Below, in pieces: positions 46,023 to 55,248 of a stretch of 64,000 nt of DNA. A program made the translations under genes and the position numbers. Numbering within the stretch: the stretch's first letter is position 1; the number at the start of each line of letters is the position of its first letter. Below the pieces are notes generated by a model, which searched no databases, was not told the origin of the DNA, and worked only from the letters and a program-made list of their open reading frames with translations. This DNA is from Roseiarcus sp963721905 (GTDB lineage Bacteria; Pseudomonadota; Alphaproteobacteria; Rhizobiales; Beijerinckiaceae): NCBI GenBank assembly GCA_963721905.1, contig CAVRMF010000019.1, forward strand, positions 186,001-250,000. The letters are read 5' to 3'.

Positions 46023-46406
46023 TCAAGCCGCGCTCAGGAGCCTCTCGACTTCGTTCACCAGATCCCTGAGGTGAAACGGCTTCGACAGAATCCGGGCGTC
46101 CTTTGGCGCGTTATTATCCGGATTGAGCGCCACCGCCGCGAAGCCCGTGATGAACATGACCTTGATTTCGGGATCGAGTTCCGTCGCCCGGCGGGCAAGC
46201 TCGATGCCGTCCATCTCCGGCATGACAATATCGGTCAGGAGAAGTTCGAACGGCTCCTCGCGCAGACGATCATAGGCCGCCGCCCCGTTGTCGAACGACG
46301 CCACAGAGTAGCCGGCGTTCTGCAGCGCCTTGACGAGGAACCGACGCATGTCGTTGTCGTCCTCGGCAAGCAGAATTTTTGCTGAAATCTCGACAGGCGT
46401 GCGCAT
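46023..46406 (-). CDS. cpdR: CpdR single-domain response regulator
   Basis: A 127-residue receiver domain with no output module. Acidic pocket AEDDN, phospho-acceptor Asp59 in LLTDIVMPEMDG, Thr/Ser in FITGFA and Lys in SKPFHLRDLV. In alphaproteobacteria CpdR, when unphosphorylated, delivers ClpXP substrates at the pole and links the CckA phosphorelay to proteolysis of CtrA and PdeA. Location next to the N-formylglutamate amidohydrolase gene is typical of Hyphomicrobiales cpdR. A later start codon would give a shorter N-terminus. Confidence 0.85.
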   Translation of the reverse strand: MRTPVEISAKILLAEDDNDMRRFLVKALQNAGYSVASFDNGAAAYDRLREEPFELLLTDIVMPEMDGIELARRATELDPEIKVMFITGFAAVALNPDNNAPKDARILSKPFHLRDLVNEVERLLSAA

Positions 46407-46558
46407 CCGTTTCCCCGATTGAGGCTTGCAACCTTGCGGCGCCCCGGTAAAAATTTCTTGAACCGGTCTGCAAACTGTCGCGTGTCTCAAAGCCGCGGAG
46501 GTATGATAAACCCCAAAGCCCGGGCGAGAGCAAGCGCGGGAGTGAGCCTGGAGCGACC

Positions 46559-47443
46559 ATGGACGCGTTCGAGCGGCTGGCGAAGACGGATTTCGAACGT
46601 GCGATCGAAACGATAGAGCCCACTCGCCTGGCTGCGCCCCTCATTTTCAGTTCGCCGCACTCTGGGTCGATCTACCCGGAGCGTTTCCTCAAGGCGTCGC
46701 GCCTCGATCCGTTGACGCTCAGACGATCGGAGGACGCCTACGTCGACGAACTGTTCCTGCCCTGCGTTGCGCTCGGGGCGCCGCTTCTGCGGGCTTTGTT
46801 CCCCCGGGCCTATCTCGACGTCAATCGCGAGCCCTATGAGCTCGACCCGCAGGTCTTCGAGGGACGCCTTCCAGACTTCGCCAACACTCGGTCGCTGCGG
46901 GTCGCGGTCGGCCTCGGCACCATCCCGCGGGTCGTCGGCGACTCCCAGCCGATCTACAGGCAGCCACTATCGATCGCCGAGGGTCTCGGCCGCATCGAAT
47001 GGCTCTACCGCCCCTATCACGAGCAGTTGAGAGCGCTGGTCGACCGCGCTTTTCGGCGTTTTGGCCGGGCGGTGCTCATCGACTGCCACTCCATGCCGAG
47101 CAACGCCGCGGACGTCGCCGGGCTCGACGTCGTGCTCGGCGACCGTTACGGGGCGAGCGCCGCCCCGGGCCTCGTCGAGATCCTCGAGACGGGCCTGCGC
47201 GCCGCAGGGTATCGGGTTCGCCGCAACAAGCCTTTCGCTGGCGGGTTCATCACCGAGACTTTCGGCGCTCCTTCAAGAGGGGTCGACGCCGTTCAAATCG
47301 AGATCGCACGATCGCTTTATCTCGACGAGCGCAGGCTCGTGAAGACAGCGGCGTGGTCCACACTGCGCGGCAATCTGTTCAACGCGGCGAAGAATCTGGC
47401 GCGCGAGCTCGGCGCCGATCAAAGCCCTCTGGCGGCCGAGTGA
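46559..47443 (+). CDS. N-formylglutamate amidohydrolase family protein
   Basis: A 294-residue FGase (PF05013). It hydrolyses N-formyl-L-glutamate to formate and glutamate, the last step of one histidine-degradation route. Seen are PLIFSSPHSGSIYPERFL near residue 23, YLDVNREPYELDP, YRPYHEQLRALVDRAF and VLIDCHSMPSNA, with GGFITETFGAP. There is no other hut gene here, so the physiological substrate may differ. Divergent from cpdR. Confidence 0.88.
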   Translation: MDAFERLAKTDFERAIETIEPTRLAAPLIFSSPHSGSIYPERFLKASRLDPLTLRRSEDAYVDELFLPCVALGAPLLRALFPRAYLDVNREPYELDPQVFEGRLPDFANTRSLRVAVGLGTIPRVVGDSQPIYRQPLSIAEGLGRIEWLYRPYHEQLRALVDRAFRRFGRAVLIDCHSMPSNAADVAGLDVVLGDRYGASAAPGLVEILETGLRAAGYRVRRNKPFAGGFITETFGAPSRGVDAVQIEIARSLYLDERRLVKTAAWSTLRGNLFNAAKNLARELGADQSPLAAE

Positions 47444-47849
47444 CGGCCCGGTTCTGTCGCCGCCGCCCGCGGCTGCGACATTGCGGCGCGGCAACGCTTT
47501 GCGGCGGCCACCAAAAAAGGAGGCCGCCATGTCGCCACGGCGGCCTTCAGTCTAGGGAGGAAACGCCCAAGGAGGGCATATGCGGCAGGTCATGCCGCAC
47601 CGCAGCAATATCGGTGTCGAGTCCCCGGCTTGCAAGAGGTTTCTTGGTTGGCTACGTCCGTCCGGGACGCGACAGCGCAAAACACATGAACGGCCCGAGG
47701 CCGGCCTTGTCTTCCGCTCGAGAATAACTCCAATTGAATCAACTAACTACGTCAGCCGTTCCTGTTCAGTGATCGCCCAGCCGCAACTGTCGGAGATAGC
47801 AGTCATGCTGAAGCGGCATAACTCGCGCAGCTTTTTTTGAGGGGTTTTG
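47444..47849. other. Intergenic region with hairpin and a possible small gene
   Basis: GGCCGCC (47522-47528) pairs with GGCGGCC (47539-47545). The stem is flanked on the left by an A-run, so on the minus strand it would resemble a terminator. Downstream is an open frame discussed separately. No tRNA-like structure was seen. Confidence 0.4.
47580..47840 (+). CDS. Possible small protein of unknown function
   Basis: An 86-codon open frame, MRQVMPHRSNIGVE to RHNSRSFF, with an excellent ribosome site (AAGGAGGG about 5 bases before the ATG). Its composition is not typical of a folded protein and I recognise nothing. It ends 9 bp before the HisN-like start. It could be a small translated leader. 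Confidence 0.3.
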   Translation: MRQVMPHRSNIGVESPACKRFLGWLRPSGTRQRKTHERPEAGLVFRSRITPIESTNYVSRSCSVIAQPQLSEIAVMLKRHNSRSFF

Positions 47850-48668
47850 ATGACTGCGGTCGACTTCGCAGCGTTCGTCGAGCGCCTCGCCCAGGTTTCC
47901 GGCGAGGTGATTCTGCCCTTTTTTCGTAGCGCGATCGGGGCGGAAGACAAGTCGCGGGGAGGCATCTTTGATCCCGTCACGGAGGCCGACCGCGCGGCCG
48001 AGGCTGCGATGCGGCGGCTCATCGGGCAGACTTTTCCTGCTCACGGCGTCATCGGGGAGGAGTATGGCCTCGACCGGCCCGAGGCGGAATTCGTCTGGGT
48101 GCTTGATCCGATCGACGGAACGAAAAGCTTCATCTCCGGGATGCCGACCTGGGGCACGCTGATCGGCCTCATGCATCACGGCCGCCCTGTCTACGGCATG
48201 ATGGCGCAACCGTTCACCCGCGAGCGCTTCTACGGTGACGGCAAACGGGCGAGGCTGCGCACGCTTGGGACGGCGCGGGGCGATGCGCCTCCTTCGGAAT
48301 GGACGACGCGGACCCTTCACACCCGCGCCTGCGCATCGCTGAGCGAGGCGACGCTGGCGACGACGAGCCCGCTGCTCATTCGCGACGACGCTGATCGTGA
48401 CGCGTACCGGCGCGTCGAGAGCAAGGTCCGTCTCATTCGTTACGGCGGCGATTGCTACGCCTATTGCGCGCTCGCAGCGGGGTTCGTCGATGTTGTGATC
48501 GAGACCAATCTTAAACCGCATGACATCGTCGCCCTGGCGCCGATCATCGAGGGCGCGGGAGGCGTCGTCACGACCTGGGATGGGGATGAAGCCGCCAAAG
48601 GCGGGCGCATCTTGGCCGCCGGAGACCGGCGTCTTCATGACGAGGCGAGGCGTCTGCTTCTGAGCTAA
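47850..48668 (+). CDS. hisN: HisN-type histidinol-phosphate phosphatase (inositol monophosphatase family)
   Basis: A 272-residue metal-dependent phosphatase. Motifs: GEEYG (metal Glu), DPIDGT at 86-91 and the later GDCYAYCALAAGFVDVVIE and HDIVALAPIIEGAGG. The sequence SFISGMPTWGTLIGLMHHG after DPIDGT is characteristic of HisN over SuhB or CysQ. It removes phosphate from L-histidinol phosphate in histidine synthesis. ATG 47850 follows the TTTTTTTGAGGGG tract. Confidence 0.85.
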   Translation: MTAVDFAAFVERLAQVSGEVILPFFRSAIGAEDKSRGGIFDPVTEADRAAEAAMRRLIGQTFPAHGVIGEEYGLDRPEAEFVWVLDPIDGTKSFISGMPTWGTLIGLMHHGRPVYGMMAQPFTRERFYGDGKRARLRTLGTARGDAPPSEWTTRTLHTRACASLSEATLATTSPLLIRDDADRDAYRRVESKVRLIRYGGDCYAYCALAAGFVDVVIETNLKPHDIVALAPIIEGAGGVVTTWDGDEAAKGGRILAAGDRRLHDEARRLLLS

Positions 48669-50137
48669 TCGGGGGCGTCGGCGAAGAGGTCGAATGCGCC
48701 TGGCGTCGGCGCGCGCCCGCGCCGCGGCGCAACGAGGGAGGCCAAAGCGCCGGCGACAAAAGCGACCGCCGCAACCATGAGCGCCGCCTCGAACAGGTCG
48801 GCCGCGCCGGGCAGCCGCGTCATCGGCGCCGTCCGGACAATAGCGGCGACCGCGGCGAAAGCGCAGAGCATGCCGAAGCTTGCCGATAACCGTCCGACGC
48901 GCGGGACGAGCGCCAGAGCGACGAGGGGCGTCGTCAGCGCCAGCGACAAGGCCATGGCGACGATCAGCGAAGTTCGCGCCTCGATCAGGCCTTTGCTGTC
49001 GCAGACCGCGCAGCTGACGACGACCAGGAGCTGGGCCGCGCGCATTCGCGCCAGACGCACGCTGGCCAGCGTCGGAAAGGGCTCCGGCGCGTCCGCGAGC
49101 GCGACGCCGAAGGCGCGCGAAGAACCCTGAACGCCCAGACGCGCCAGGGCCATCGCCGCGGCGAGCATCGCGGCGCCGATCAGCGAGGCGGCGACCGGGT
49201 TCAAATCGCTCGCCGCAAGGTCAACCGGAAAAGCTGACAGCGCGGCACGCGGCAGCCCAGCCAGCGCCAAGCCCAGAACCACCGCGACGAAGCCCGCCCT
49301 GATCGCTGCTCTTGTGTCCCTGCTCGCGACCGCCGCGGGTTCGAACGCGAAGAAACCGGCAAGCGCAGCCGTAGTCGCGATCAACTTCGGCGCTGCGAGA
49401 GCGAAGGACGCCGGGATAAGCGCAGCATGCCAGTCCGGAGGCGACACGCCGAGGCGCCATCCGGACGCGAATCCGAGGAGCGAAATCATTGCAATCGCTC
49501 CGGCGCTCGCAGCCGCGGTTGAAATCACACCGGCCAATCCGCCGGGAGCAACGCTGACAATGAGGACCGATGCGACAATCGCCTCGGACCACGCGCGACT
49601 TGTCGTGATAAGCGCCTGCGCCGCAAGAACCGCGATCTCAAATCCGGCCAGCGCGGTCAGCGCCGCAGTCGCCCAAATCACGATTCCGGAGACGAGGCGC
49701 ATTGGCGAGCCCGAAAAGCGGGTCGCGATCACGTCGGCGAGCGAGGTTGCGCCGAAGCGACGCAGCAAGGGTCCGAAGACCGTCACTCCCAGCGCCATGC
49801 CGATAAGGACGCCGATCAACGGCGGGTCGGAAAGCGAGGCGAAATCCGGATAGAGACAGAGCCCGACTCCCGCCACGACGGCGACCGCGCTGAGGCCGCC
49901 GTAGAACGGCGAAACGCGGCGACTCGCCGCCATGAACGACCCAAGATCGGCGTTGCGCGCCCCGAGCCCGAAGACCGTGACGCCGATGAGCGCGAGAACC
50001 GGTCCGATCGCCCGGACAAGGCCGTCCGGCGCGCCGACCCGATCGAGCGCCATGATCGTCGCAAGAGCGAGAGCGAAGGCCGCTGCGGCGAAGATCGCCA
50101 ATCCGTCGATCCGGCTGGAGCGGCTTTGCAAGGACAT
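48665..50137 (-). CDS. Sodium:solute symporter-like membrane protein
   Basis: A 490-residue, very hydrophobic protein with about 12-14 helices. FGLGARNADLGSFMAASRRVSPFYGGLSAVAVVAGV resembles the N-terminal SSS motif (FLAGR ... P ... G.S), and RRFGATSLADVIATRFSG fits the following conserved loop. Residues for Na+ binding cannot be confirmed by eye. The substrate is unknown. It converges on the hisN-like gene, overlapping its last 4 bases. Confidence 0.65.
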   Translation of the reverse strand: MSLQSRSSRIDGLAIFAAAAFALALATIMALDRVGAPDGLVRAIGPVLALIGVTVFGLGARNADLGSFMAASRRVSPFYGGLSAVAVVAGVGLCLYPDFASLSDPPLIGVLIGMALGVTVFGPLLRRFGATSLADVIATRFSGSPMRLVSGIVIWATAALTALAGFEIAVLAAQALITTSRAWSEAIVASVLIVSVAPGGLAGVISTAAASAGAIAMISLLGFASGWRLGVSPPDWHAALIPASFALAAPKLIATTAALAGFFAFEPAAVASRDTRAAIRAGFVAVVLGLALAGLPRAALSAFPVDLAASDLNPVAASLIGAAMLAAAMALARLGVQGSSRAFGVALADAPEPFPTLASVRLARMRAAQLLVVVSCAVCDSKGLIEARTSLIVAMALSLALTTPLVALALVPRVGRLSASFGMLCAFAAVAAIVRTAPMTRLPGAADLFEAALMVAAVAFVAGALASLVAPRRGRAPTPGAFDLFADAPD

Positions 50138-50248
50138 CGGGAGATTCGAAAGCAGGAGGAACGCTGGGCTCTTACCGAGTTTTCCGCTTCCCGGCCACCA
50201 TGAGGGCGACGCTCAAGCCGCATGAACCCGGATCAGGCTCGCCGCCGC

Positions 50249-50914
50249 CTATTTGGGCTTGGCTTTCTTGCGTTTCGCGCTGGCGGGGGGTTCCTCCGCA
50301 TAGCCCTTCGGCCCGCACCATCCGGGCAGGTAATCGGCGTCCGGGGTCTTCGACAGAGTGAGCGCCTGCGCCAGCGCAGCCTTGAAATCGGCCTTGATCG
50401 CCTTGGCCTTTATGCGCGGGCGGAGGAAATCGGCCCAGAGGAATTCCGAGAACGGGGTCGAGTCCTTTGCAAAACCGCCGATGCTGCGCAATTCGCCGGC
50501 GAGCGAGCGATAGGGATCGTCCTCCATCGTCTTGACCGTCCGCGGCAGATCGGAATAGGGGCGCCGCCGTCCTTTGCCGTCGTAGGGATGGGTCCAGCCG
50601 TGGAAATCCATCATGTTCCAGAAGTGGTCGGCGGGGAGGCGGCTGAGGTCGGCGACCACGGTCACGAACACGCTCTTGACGCCTTCTTCATAAAGAGCGC
50701 GCGCGAGGTGATGGTGGTCGATCAGATAGTGCTCGCCCTTGAGGCCGACGATCGTCGGCACCATGTGCGATTCGAGAAACTTGCCCGGATCCTGCGCGGT
50801 TTTCTGCTTCCACGCGTCGCGCTTTTGATGGACCTCGTTCATTCCGAGCGTGATCTGAGTCGGCCGAAGGCTCAGGATCGGCGTGGAGTTAAGAACAGGT
50901 TCACGAAGGCTCAT
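50249..50914 (-). CDS. ParB-like nuclease-domain protein (ParBc_2 type)
   Basis: A 221-residue protein with a ParB/Srx-like fold: LRPTQITLGMNEVHQKRDAWK and YLIDHHHLARALYEEGVKSVFVTV, then FWNMMDFHGWTHPYDGKGRRRPYSDLP. This corresponds to the putative ParB-like nuclease family PF08857. It lacks the helix-turn-helix of chromosomal ParB, so it is not a partition protein. The C-terminus is Lys-rich (KRKKAKPK). Function unproven. Confidence 0.8.
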   Translation of the reverse strand: MSLREPVLNSTPILSLRPTQITLGMNEVHQKRDAWKQKTAQDPGKFLESHMVPTIVGLKGEHYLIDHHHLARALYEEGVKSVFVTVVADLSRLPADHFWNMMDFHGWTHPYDGKGRRRPYSDLPRTVKTMEDDPYRSLAGELRSIGGFAKDSTPFSEFLWADFLRPRIKAKAIKADFKAALAQALTLSKTPDADYLPGWCGPKGYAEEPPASAKRKKAKPK

Positions 50915-51036
50915 AGCAACACCGGAGGTTCCCCGTAGCGGTTACTTGTCGCAAACCTGTCTTGTCTGCGCGTCGAGGTCAATAGACGGGCGCGGGAATG
51001 CTGTGGAACCGGCCCGCGCCAATGCGCTCTTCCGTC

Positions 51037-51056
51037 ATTTGACCCTCTAGTCAAAT
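51037..51056. promoter_or_regulatory. Perfect dyad upstream of leuS
   Basis: ATTTGAC (51037-51043), six bases, GTCAAAT (51050-51056). It looks like a repressor operator or stem in the region between the ParB-like gene and leuS. The binding protein is unknown. TTGAC in the left arm could also serve as a -35 element for leuS. Confidence 0.5.
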
Positions 51057-51112
51057 CGTGTTTTGTCGCGGCGAAAATCGAGATCCCGAACATCCGGCGA
51101 GAATGTCAGCCC

Positions 51113-53758
51113 ATGCGTCCCGAACGCTACAACGTGCGCGAGTTTGAAGCCAAGTGGCGCAAGGCCTGGGCGGACGCGCAGGTCTTCAGGACGCGCAACG
51201 ACGATCCGAGAGCCAAGTATTATGTCCTCGAGATGTTCCCGTACCCGTCGGGACGTATCCACGTGGGCCACGTCCGCAATTACGCGATGGGAGACGTGGT
51301 CGCCCGCTATCGCCGCGCGCGGGGCTTTAACGTCCTCCATCCGATGGGCTGGGACGCGTTCGGCATCCCGGCGGAGAACGCAGCGATGCAGAACGACACG
51401 CACCCGGCGATCTGGACTTACGCCAACATCGACACGATGCGCGCGCAACTGCAGTCGATGGGCCTCTCGCTCGACTGGTCGCGCGAAATCGCGACCTGCG
51501 ATCCACGCTACTACAAGCACCAGCAGAAGCTGTTTCTCGACTTCCTCGCTGCCGGACTCGTCACCCGCAAGAAGTCGAAGGTGAACTGGGATCCGGTCGA
51601 TCGCACCGTGCTCGCCAATGAGCAGGTCATTGACGGCCGCGGCTGGAGATCCGGCGCAGTCGTCGAGCAGCGCGAGCTGACGCAATGGTTCCTCAAGATC
51701 ACGGATTTCTCCGACGACCTTCTGGCGAGCCTCGACCGCCTCGACCGCTGGCCGGAAAAAGTCCGTTTGATGCAGCGAAACTGGATCGGGCGCTCGGAAG
51801 GGCTGATGATCCGCTTCGTCATCGACCCGAAGACGCTCGTCCGGCTCGCGGGCGAGCCGGACGTGAACGAACTCGAAATCTATACGACCCGGCCGGACAC
51901 GCTGTTCGGCGCGAAGTTCATGGCGATTGCGCCTGACCATCCGCTCGCCGCCGCCGCCGCGCGGCGCGACCCGGCGCTCGCCGCCTTCATCGACGAGTGC
52001 CGCAGGGTCGGGACGTCGGTCGCGGCGATCGAGACCGCGGAGAAAAAGGGCTACGACACCGGCTTGCGCGCCTTGCATCCGTTCGATCCCGATTGGCGCC
52101 TGCCGGTCTATGTCGCCAATTTCATCTTAATGGAGTACGGCACGGGCGCGATCTTCGGCTGCCCGGCGCACGATCAGCGCGATCTCGACTTCGTCAACGC
52201 CTACGGACTCGGCGTGACCCCGGTCGTGTGCCCGCCCGGCGTCGATCCCGCGACATTCATAGTGGACAGGGTCGCCTACGACGGCGAGGGCGTGATGATC
52301 AATTCCCGCTTCCTCGACGGTATGACCATCGAAGAGGCGAAGGAGGAGGTCGCCCGCCGGCTCGAGGCGGCAGCGATCGGGAACCGTCCGCAGGCCAGGC
52401 GGCAGGTCAATTACAAGCTGCGCGACTGGGGCATTTCGCGGCAGCGCTACTGGGGCTGCCCGATCCCGGTCATCCATTGCGAGAGCTGCGGCGTCGTGCC
52501 GGTCCCTGCGAGCGACCTGCCAGTCAAGCTGCCCGACGACGTCACGTTCGACCAGCCGGGGAATCCGCTCGACCGCCACCCGACCTGGAAACATGTGGCC
52601 TGTCCGCAGTGCGGCGGCCCGGCGCGGCGCGAAACCGATACGATGGATACGTTCGTCGATTCGTCCTGGTACTTCGCCCGGTTCACCGACCCGGCCAATG
52701 AGTCGACGCCGGTCGATCGGGCGGCCGCTGACCACTGGCTGGCTGTCGATCAGTACATCGGCGGAATCGAGCACGCCATCCTGCATCTGCTCTATTCGCG
52801 CTTCTTCACCCGCGCGATGCGAGAATGCGGCTACCTGGATCTCGACGAGCCCTTCGCCGGACTGTTCACGCAGGGGATGGTCCTGCACGAGACCTATCGC
52901 GACGCGAGCGGGCAGTGGATCGCGCCGGCCGAAGTCCGAGTCGAAGCGGACGCCGACGGACGCCGCGCGGTTCTTGTTGCGAATGGCGAACCGGTCGAAA
53001 TCGGGCCGACCGAGAAGATGTCGAAGTCGAAGCGCAACACCGTCGATCCGGACGATATCATCGCGACCTACGGCGCCGACACGGCCCGGTGGTTCATGCT
53101 CTCCGATTCGCCGCCCGAACGCGACGTGATCTGGACCGAGGCCGGCGTTCAGGGCGCCTTTAAGCAGACGCAGCGGCTCTGGCGCCTCATCTGCGAGATC
53201 GAGCGCATCGTCGGTCCGGCGCGCCCCGCGGCGCCTGCGGAATTTGGCGACGAAGCCAGGCGCATCCGGCAAATCGCCCATGCCGCCCTCGCCAAGATCG
53301 AGGACGAGATCGAGCGGCTGCGCTTCAACGTCTGCATCGCAACAATCTACGAATTCGCCAACGCGCTGGGCGCCGAGGTCGGAGCGATCGACGCCGCGCC
53401 GGTCGCCGACGATCTGCGCTGTGCCTTCGCCGAAGCGGGCGACATTCTCGTCCACTGCTTTGCGCCGATGATGCCACATCTCGCCGAGGAATGCTGGGAG
53501 GTGCTCGGCCATGCGCCGTTCGTCGCCCAGAGTCCCTGGCCGGTTGCGGACCGCAGCCTGATCGTCTCATCCGAGGCGACCTACGTCGTGCAGGTCAACG
53601 GCAGGAAGCGGGGCGAGCTGACCATAGGCCGCCACGCCGACGCCGCAGCCATCGAGCGAGCCGCGCTCACTCTCGACGGCGTCATGCGGGCGATGGATAA
53701 TAGGCCTCCCCGCAAGGTGATCATCGTTCCCAACAGGATCGTCAATGTCGTGGTCTAA
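51113..53758 (+). CDS. leuS: Leucyl-tRNA synthetase
   Basis: An 881-residue class I synthetase that charges tRNA-Leu. The HIGH motif is HVGH at 50-53 (PYPSGRIHVGHVRNY), the KMSKS motif at 635-639 (EKMSKSKRN), and the CP1 editing domain contains TTRPDTLFGAKFMAIAPDHPL. Length is normal. The C-terminal VQVNGRKRGELTI fits. The last 14 bp overlap lptE, an arrangement seen in many proteobacteria. Confidence 0.98.
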   Translation: MRPERYNVREFEAKWRKAWADAQVFRTRNDDPRAKYYVLEMFPYPSGRIHVGHVRNYAMGDVVARYRRARGFNVLHPMGWDAFGIPAENAAMQNDTHPAIWTYANIDTMRAQLQSMGLSLDWSREIATCDPRYYKHQQKLFLDFLAAGLVTRKKSKVNWDPVDRTVLANEQVIDGRGWRSGAVVEQRELTQWFLKITDFSDDLLASLDRLDRWPEKVRLMQRNWIGRSEGLMIRFVIDPKTLVRLAGEPDVNELEIYTTRPDTLFGAKFMAIAPDHPLAAAAARRDPALAAFIDECRRVGTSVAAIETAEKKGYDTGLRALHPFDPDWRLPVYVANFILMEYGTGAIFGCPAHDQRDLDFVNAYGLGVTPVVCPPGVDPATFIVDRVAYDGEGVMINSRFLDGMTIEEAKEEVARRLEAAAIGNRPQARRQVNYKLRDWGISRQRYWGCPIPVIHCESCGVVPVPASDLPVKLPDDVTFDQPGNPLDRHPTWKHVACPQCGGPARRETDTMDTFVDSSWYFARFTDPANESTPVDRAAADHWLAVDQYIGGIEHAILHLLYSRFFTRAMRECGYLDLDEPFAGLFTQGMVLHETYRDASGQWIAPAEVRVEADADGRRAVLVANGEPVEIGPTEKMSKSKRNTVDPDDIIATYGADTARWFMLSDSPPERDVIWTEAGVQGAFKQTQRLWRLICEIERIVGPARPAAPAEFGDEARRIRQIAHAALAKIEDEIERLRFNVCIATIYEFANALGAEVGAIDAAPVADDLRCAFAEAGDILVHCFAPMMPHLAEECWEVLGHAPFVAQSPWPVADRSLIVSSEATYVVQVNGRKRGELTIGRHADAAAIERAALTLDGVMRAMDNRPPRKVIIVPNRIVNVVV

Positions 53759-54260
53759 AGTCTTTGCCGGCGCTGCGGCGCTCGCGCTCGCCGGCGGTCT
53801 CGCGGGTTGCTTTCAACCGCTCTACAGCGAAGCCGCGCATCCGGGTCTCGTCGATGATTTGCACGCAATCGACGTTGCGCCGATCGCCAACCGCATCGGC
53901 CACTATCTTGCGGAAGACCTGATCGCGGACCTCAACGGCACGGGGGAGACGGCTTCGCCGCCGAAATATCGTTTGACGGTGACCGTCTCGACCGGCACCC
54001 AGACCCCGACGGTCAACTCTGAAATCAACGTCGCCTCATCCGCGACAGTCACCGGGGAGGCGACCTATACGCTGACCAAGGTCGACGGCGGCAAGGAGGT
54101 GCTGAAGGGCAACGCCCAGGCTGCGGCGGCCTATGACCGCACCACCCAGCAATACGCCGACATGCGGGCGGCGCGCGACGCCGAGATCCGCCTTGCGCGC
54201 GCGCTTTCGTCGGAAATCTCTTTGCGCCTCGCCTCGGCGCTCGCGGCGAAAAGTTCGTAG
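53745..54260 (+). CDS. lptE: LPS-assembly lipoprotein LptE
   Basis: A 171-residue outer-membrane lipoprotein that plugs the LptD barrel in lipopolysaccharide export. The lipobox is LAGC with Cys22, followed by FQPLYSE, as in alphaproteobacterial LptE. VTGEATYTLTKVDGGKEVLKG lies in the beta-sheet. The usual next gene, holA, is absent; a dipeptide transporter operon follows instead. Confidence 0.88.
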   Translation: MSWSKVFAGAAALALAGGLAGCFQPLYSEAAHPGLVDDLHAIDVAPIANRIGHYLAEDLIADLNGTGETASPPKYRLTVTVSTGTQTPTVNSEINVASSATVTGEATYTLTKVDGGKEVLKGNAQAAAAYDRTTQQYADMRAARDAEIRLARALSSEISLRLASALAAKSS

Positions 54261-54300
54261 GCCCTTGTCGGGCCTCGGCTCCGCGCTCTAGCTTGCGGCG

Positions 54301-55248
54301 ATGCTCCTTTACCTCCTGCAGCGGCTGGCGGTTCTCGCCGCGACGCTTGTCGCGGCTTCGCTGATCGTGTTCACCGTCATGAACATTCTGCCGGGCAACG
54401 CGGCGGAGACGATGCTCGGATCGACAGCGACGCCGGAGGCGGTGGCGGCGTTGGCGCACAAGCTTGGCCTCGATCAGCCAGCGCTTGTTCGCTACGCGCA
54501 CTGGATCGGCGGCGCGCTTCGCGGCGATTTCGGCCTCTCCTATGCGTATGGCTCGCCGATCGGGCCGCTCATCGCCTCGAGCCTTGCGGTCAGCGCGCCC
54601 CTCGCGATCATGGCGATGGCGCTTGCGGCCGGCATAGCGCTGGCGGCGGGCGTCTACGCCGCCGACCGGCGGGGCCGGACCGGCGACGCGATCGTGATGG
54701 GCGCGAGTCAGATCGGGCTCGCGGTGCCGAATTTCTGGCTGGCGATCCTGCTGGTCATCGTCTTCGCCGTGAGCCTCAGGCTCGCGCCTGCCGGCGGGTT
54801 CCCCGGATGGGATCATCCGATGCGGGCGCTCGGCGCGCTCATTCTGCCGGCGGTGGCGCTCGGCGTCGTTCAGGCGGCCGTCCTGACCCGCGTCACGCGC
54901 TCGGCGGTCCTTGAAGCGTTGAACGAGGATTTCATGCGTACGGCGCGCGCCAAGGGCGTTTCCCGGCGCGCGGCGCTCTGGCGGCACGCGTTGCCGAATG
55001 CGCTCGTTCCCATTCTGACCATCATGGGCCTGCAGTTCGCCAACCTGATCGCGGGCGCGATCGTCGTCGAGAACGTGTTCGTGCTGCCCGGACTCGGCCG
55101 CCTGATGCTGCAGTCAATTTCCAACCGCGACACCCTGGTCGTCGAAAACGCCGTGATGCTGACGGCGATCGTCGTGATCGCGCTGAACTTCGTCGTCGAC
55201 CTCGCCTGTGCTGCTATCGATCCGCGGCTGCGAGGTCCGGCGGCATGA
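54301..55248 (+). CDS. Peptide ABC transporter permease DppB type
   Basis: A 315-residue permease with six helices. The first helix reads LLQRLAVLAATLVAASLIVFTVMNILPGNAAE, typical of DppB/OppB, and the coupling loop is RTARAKGVSRRAALWRHALPNALVP. It pairs with the DppC-type protein whose start overlaps its stop by 4 bp. Confidence 0.92.
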   Translation: MLLYLLQRLAVLAATLVAASLIVFTVMNILPGNAAETMLGSTATPEAVAALAHKLGLDQPALVRYAHWIGGALRGDFGLSYAYGSPIGPLIASSLAVSAPLAIMAMALAAGIALAAGVYAADRRGRTGDAIVMGASQIGLAVPNFWLAILLVIVFAVSLRLAPAGGFPGWDHPMRALGALILPAVALGVVQAAVLTRVTRSAVLEALNEDFMRTARAKGVSRRAALWRHALPNALVPILTIMGLQFANLIAGAIVVENVFVLPGLGRLMLQSISNRDTLVVENAVMLTAIVVIALNFVVDLACAAIDPRLRGPAA

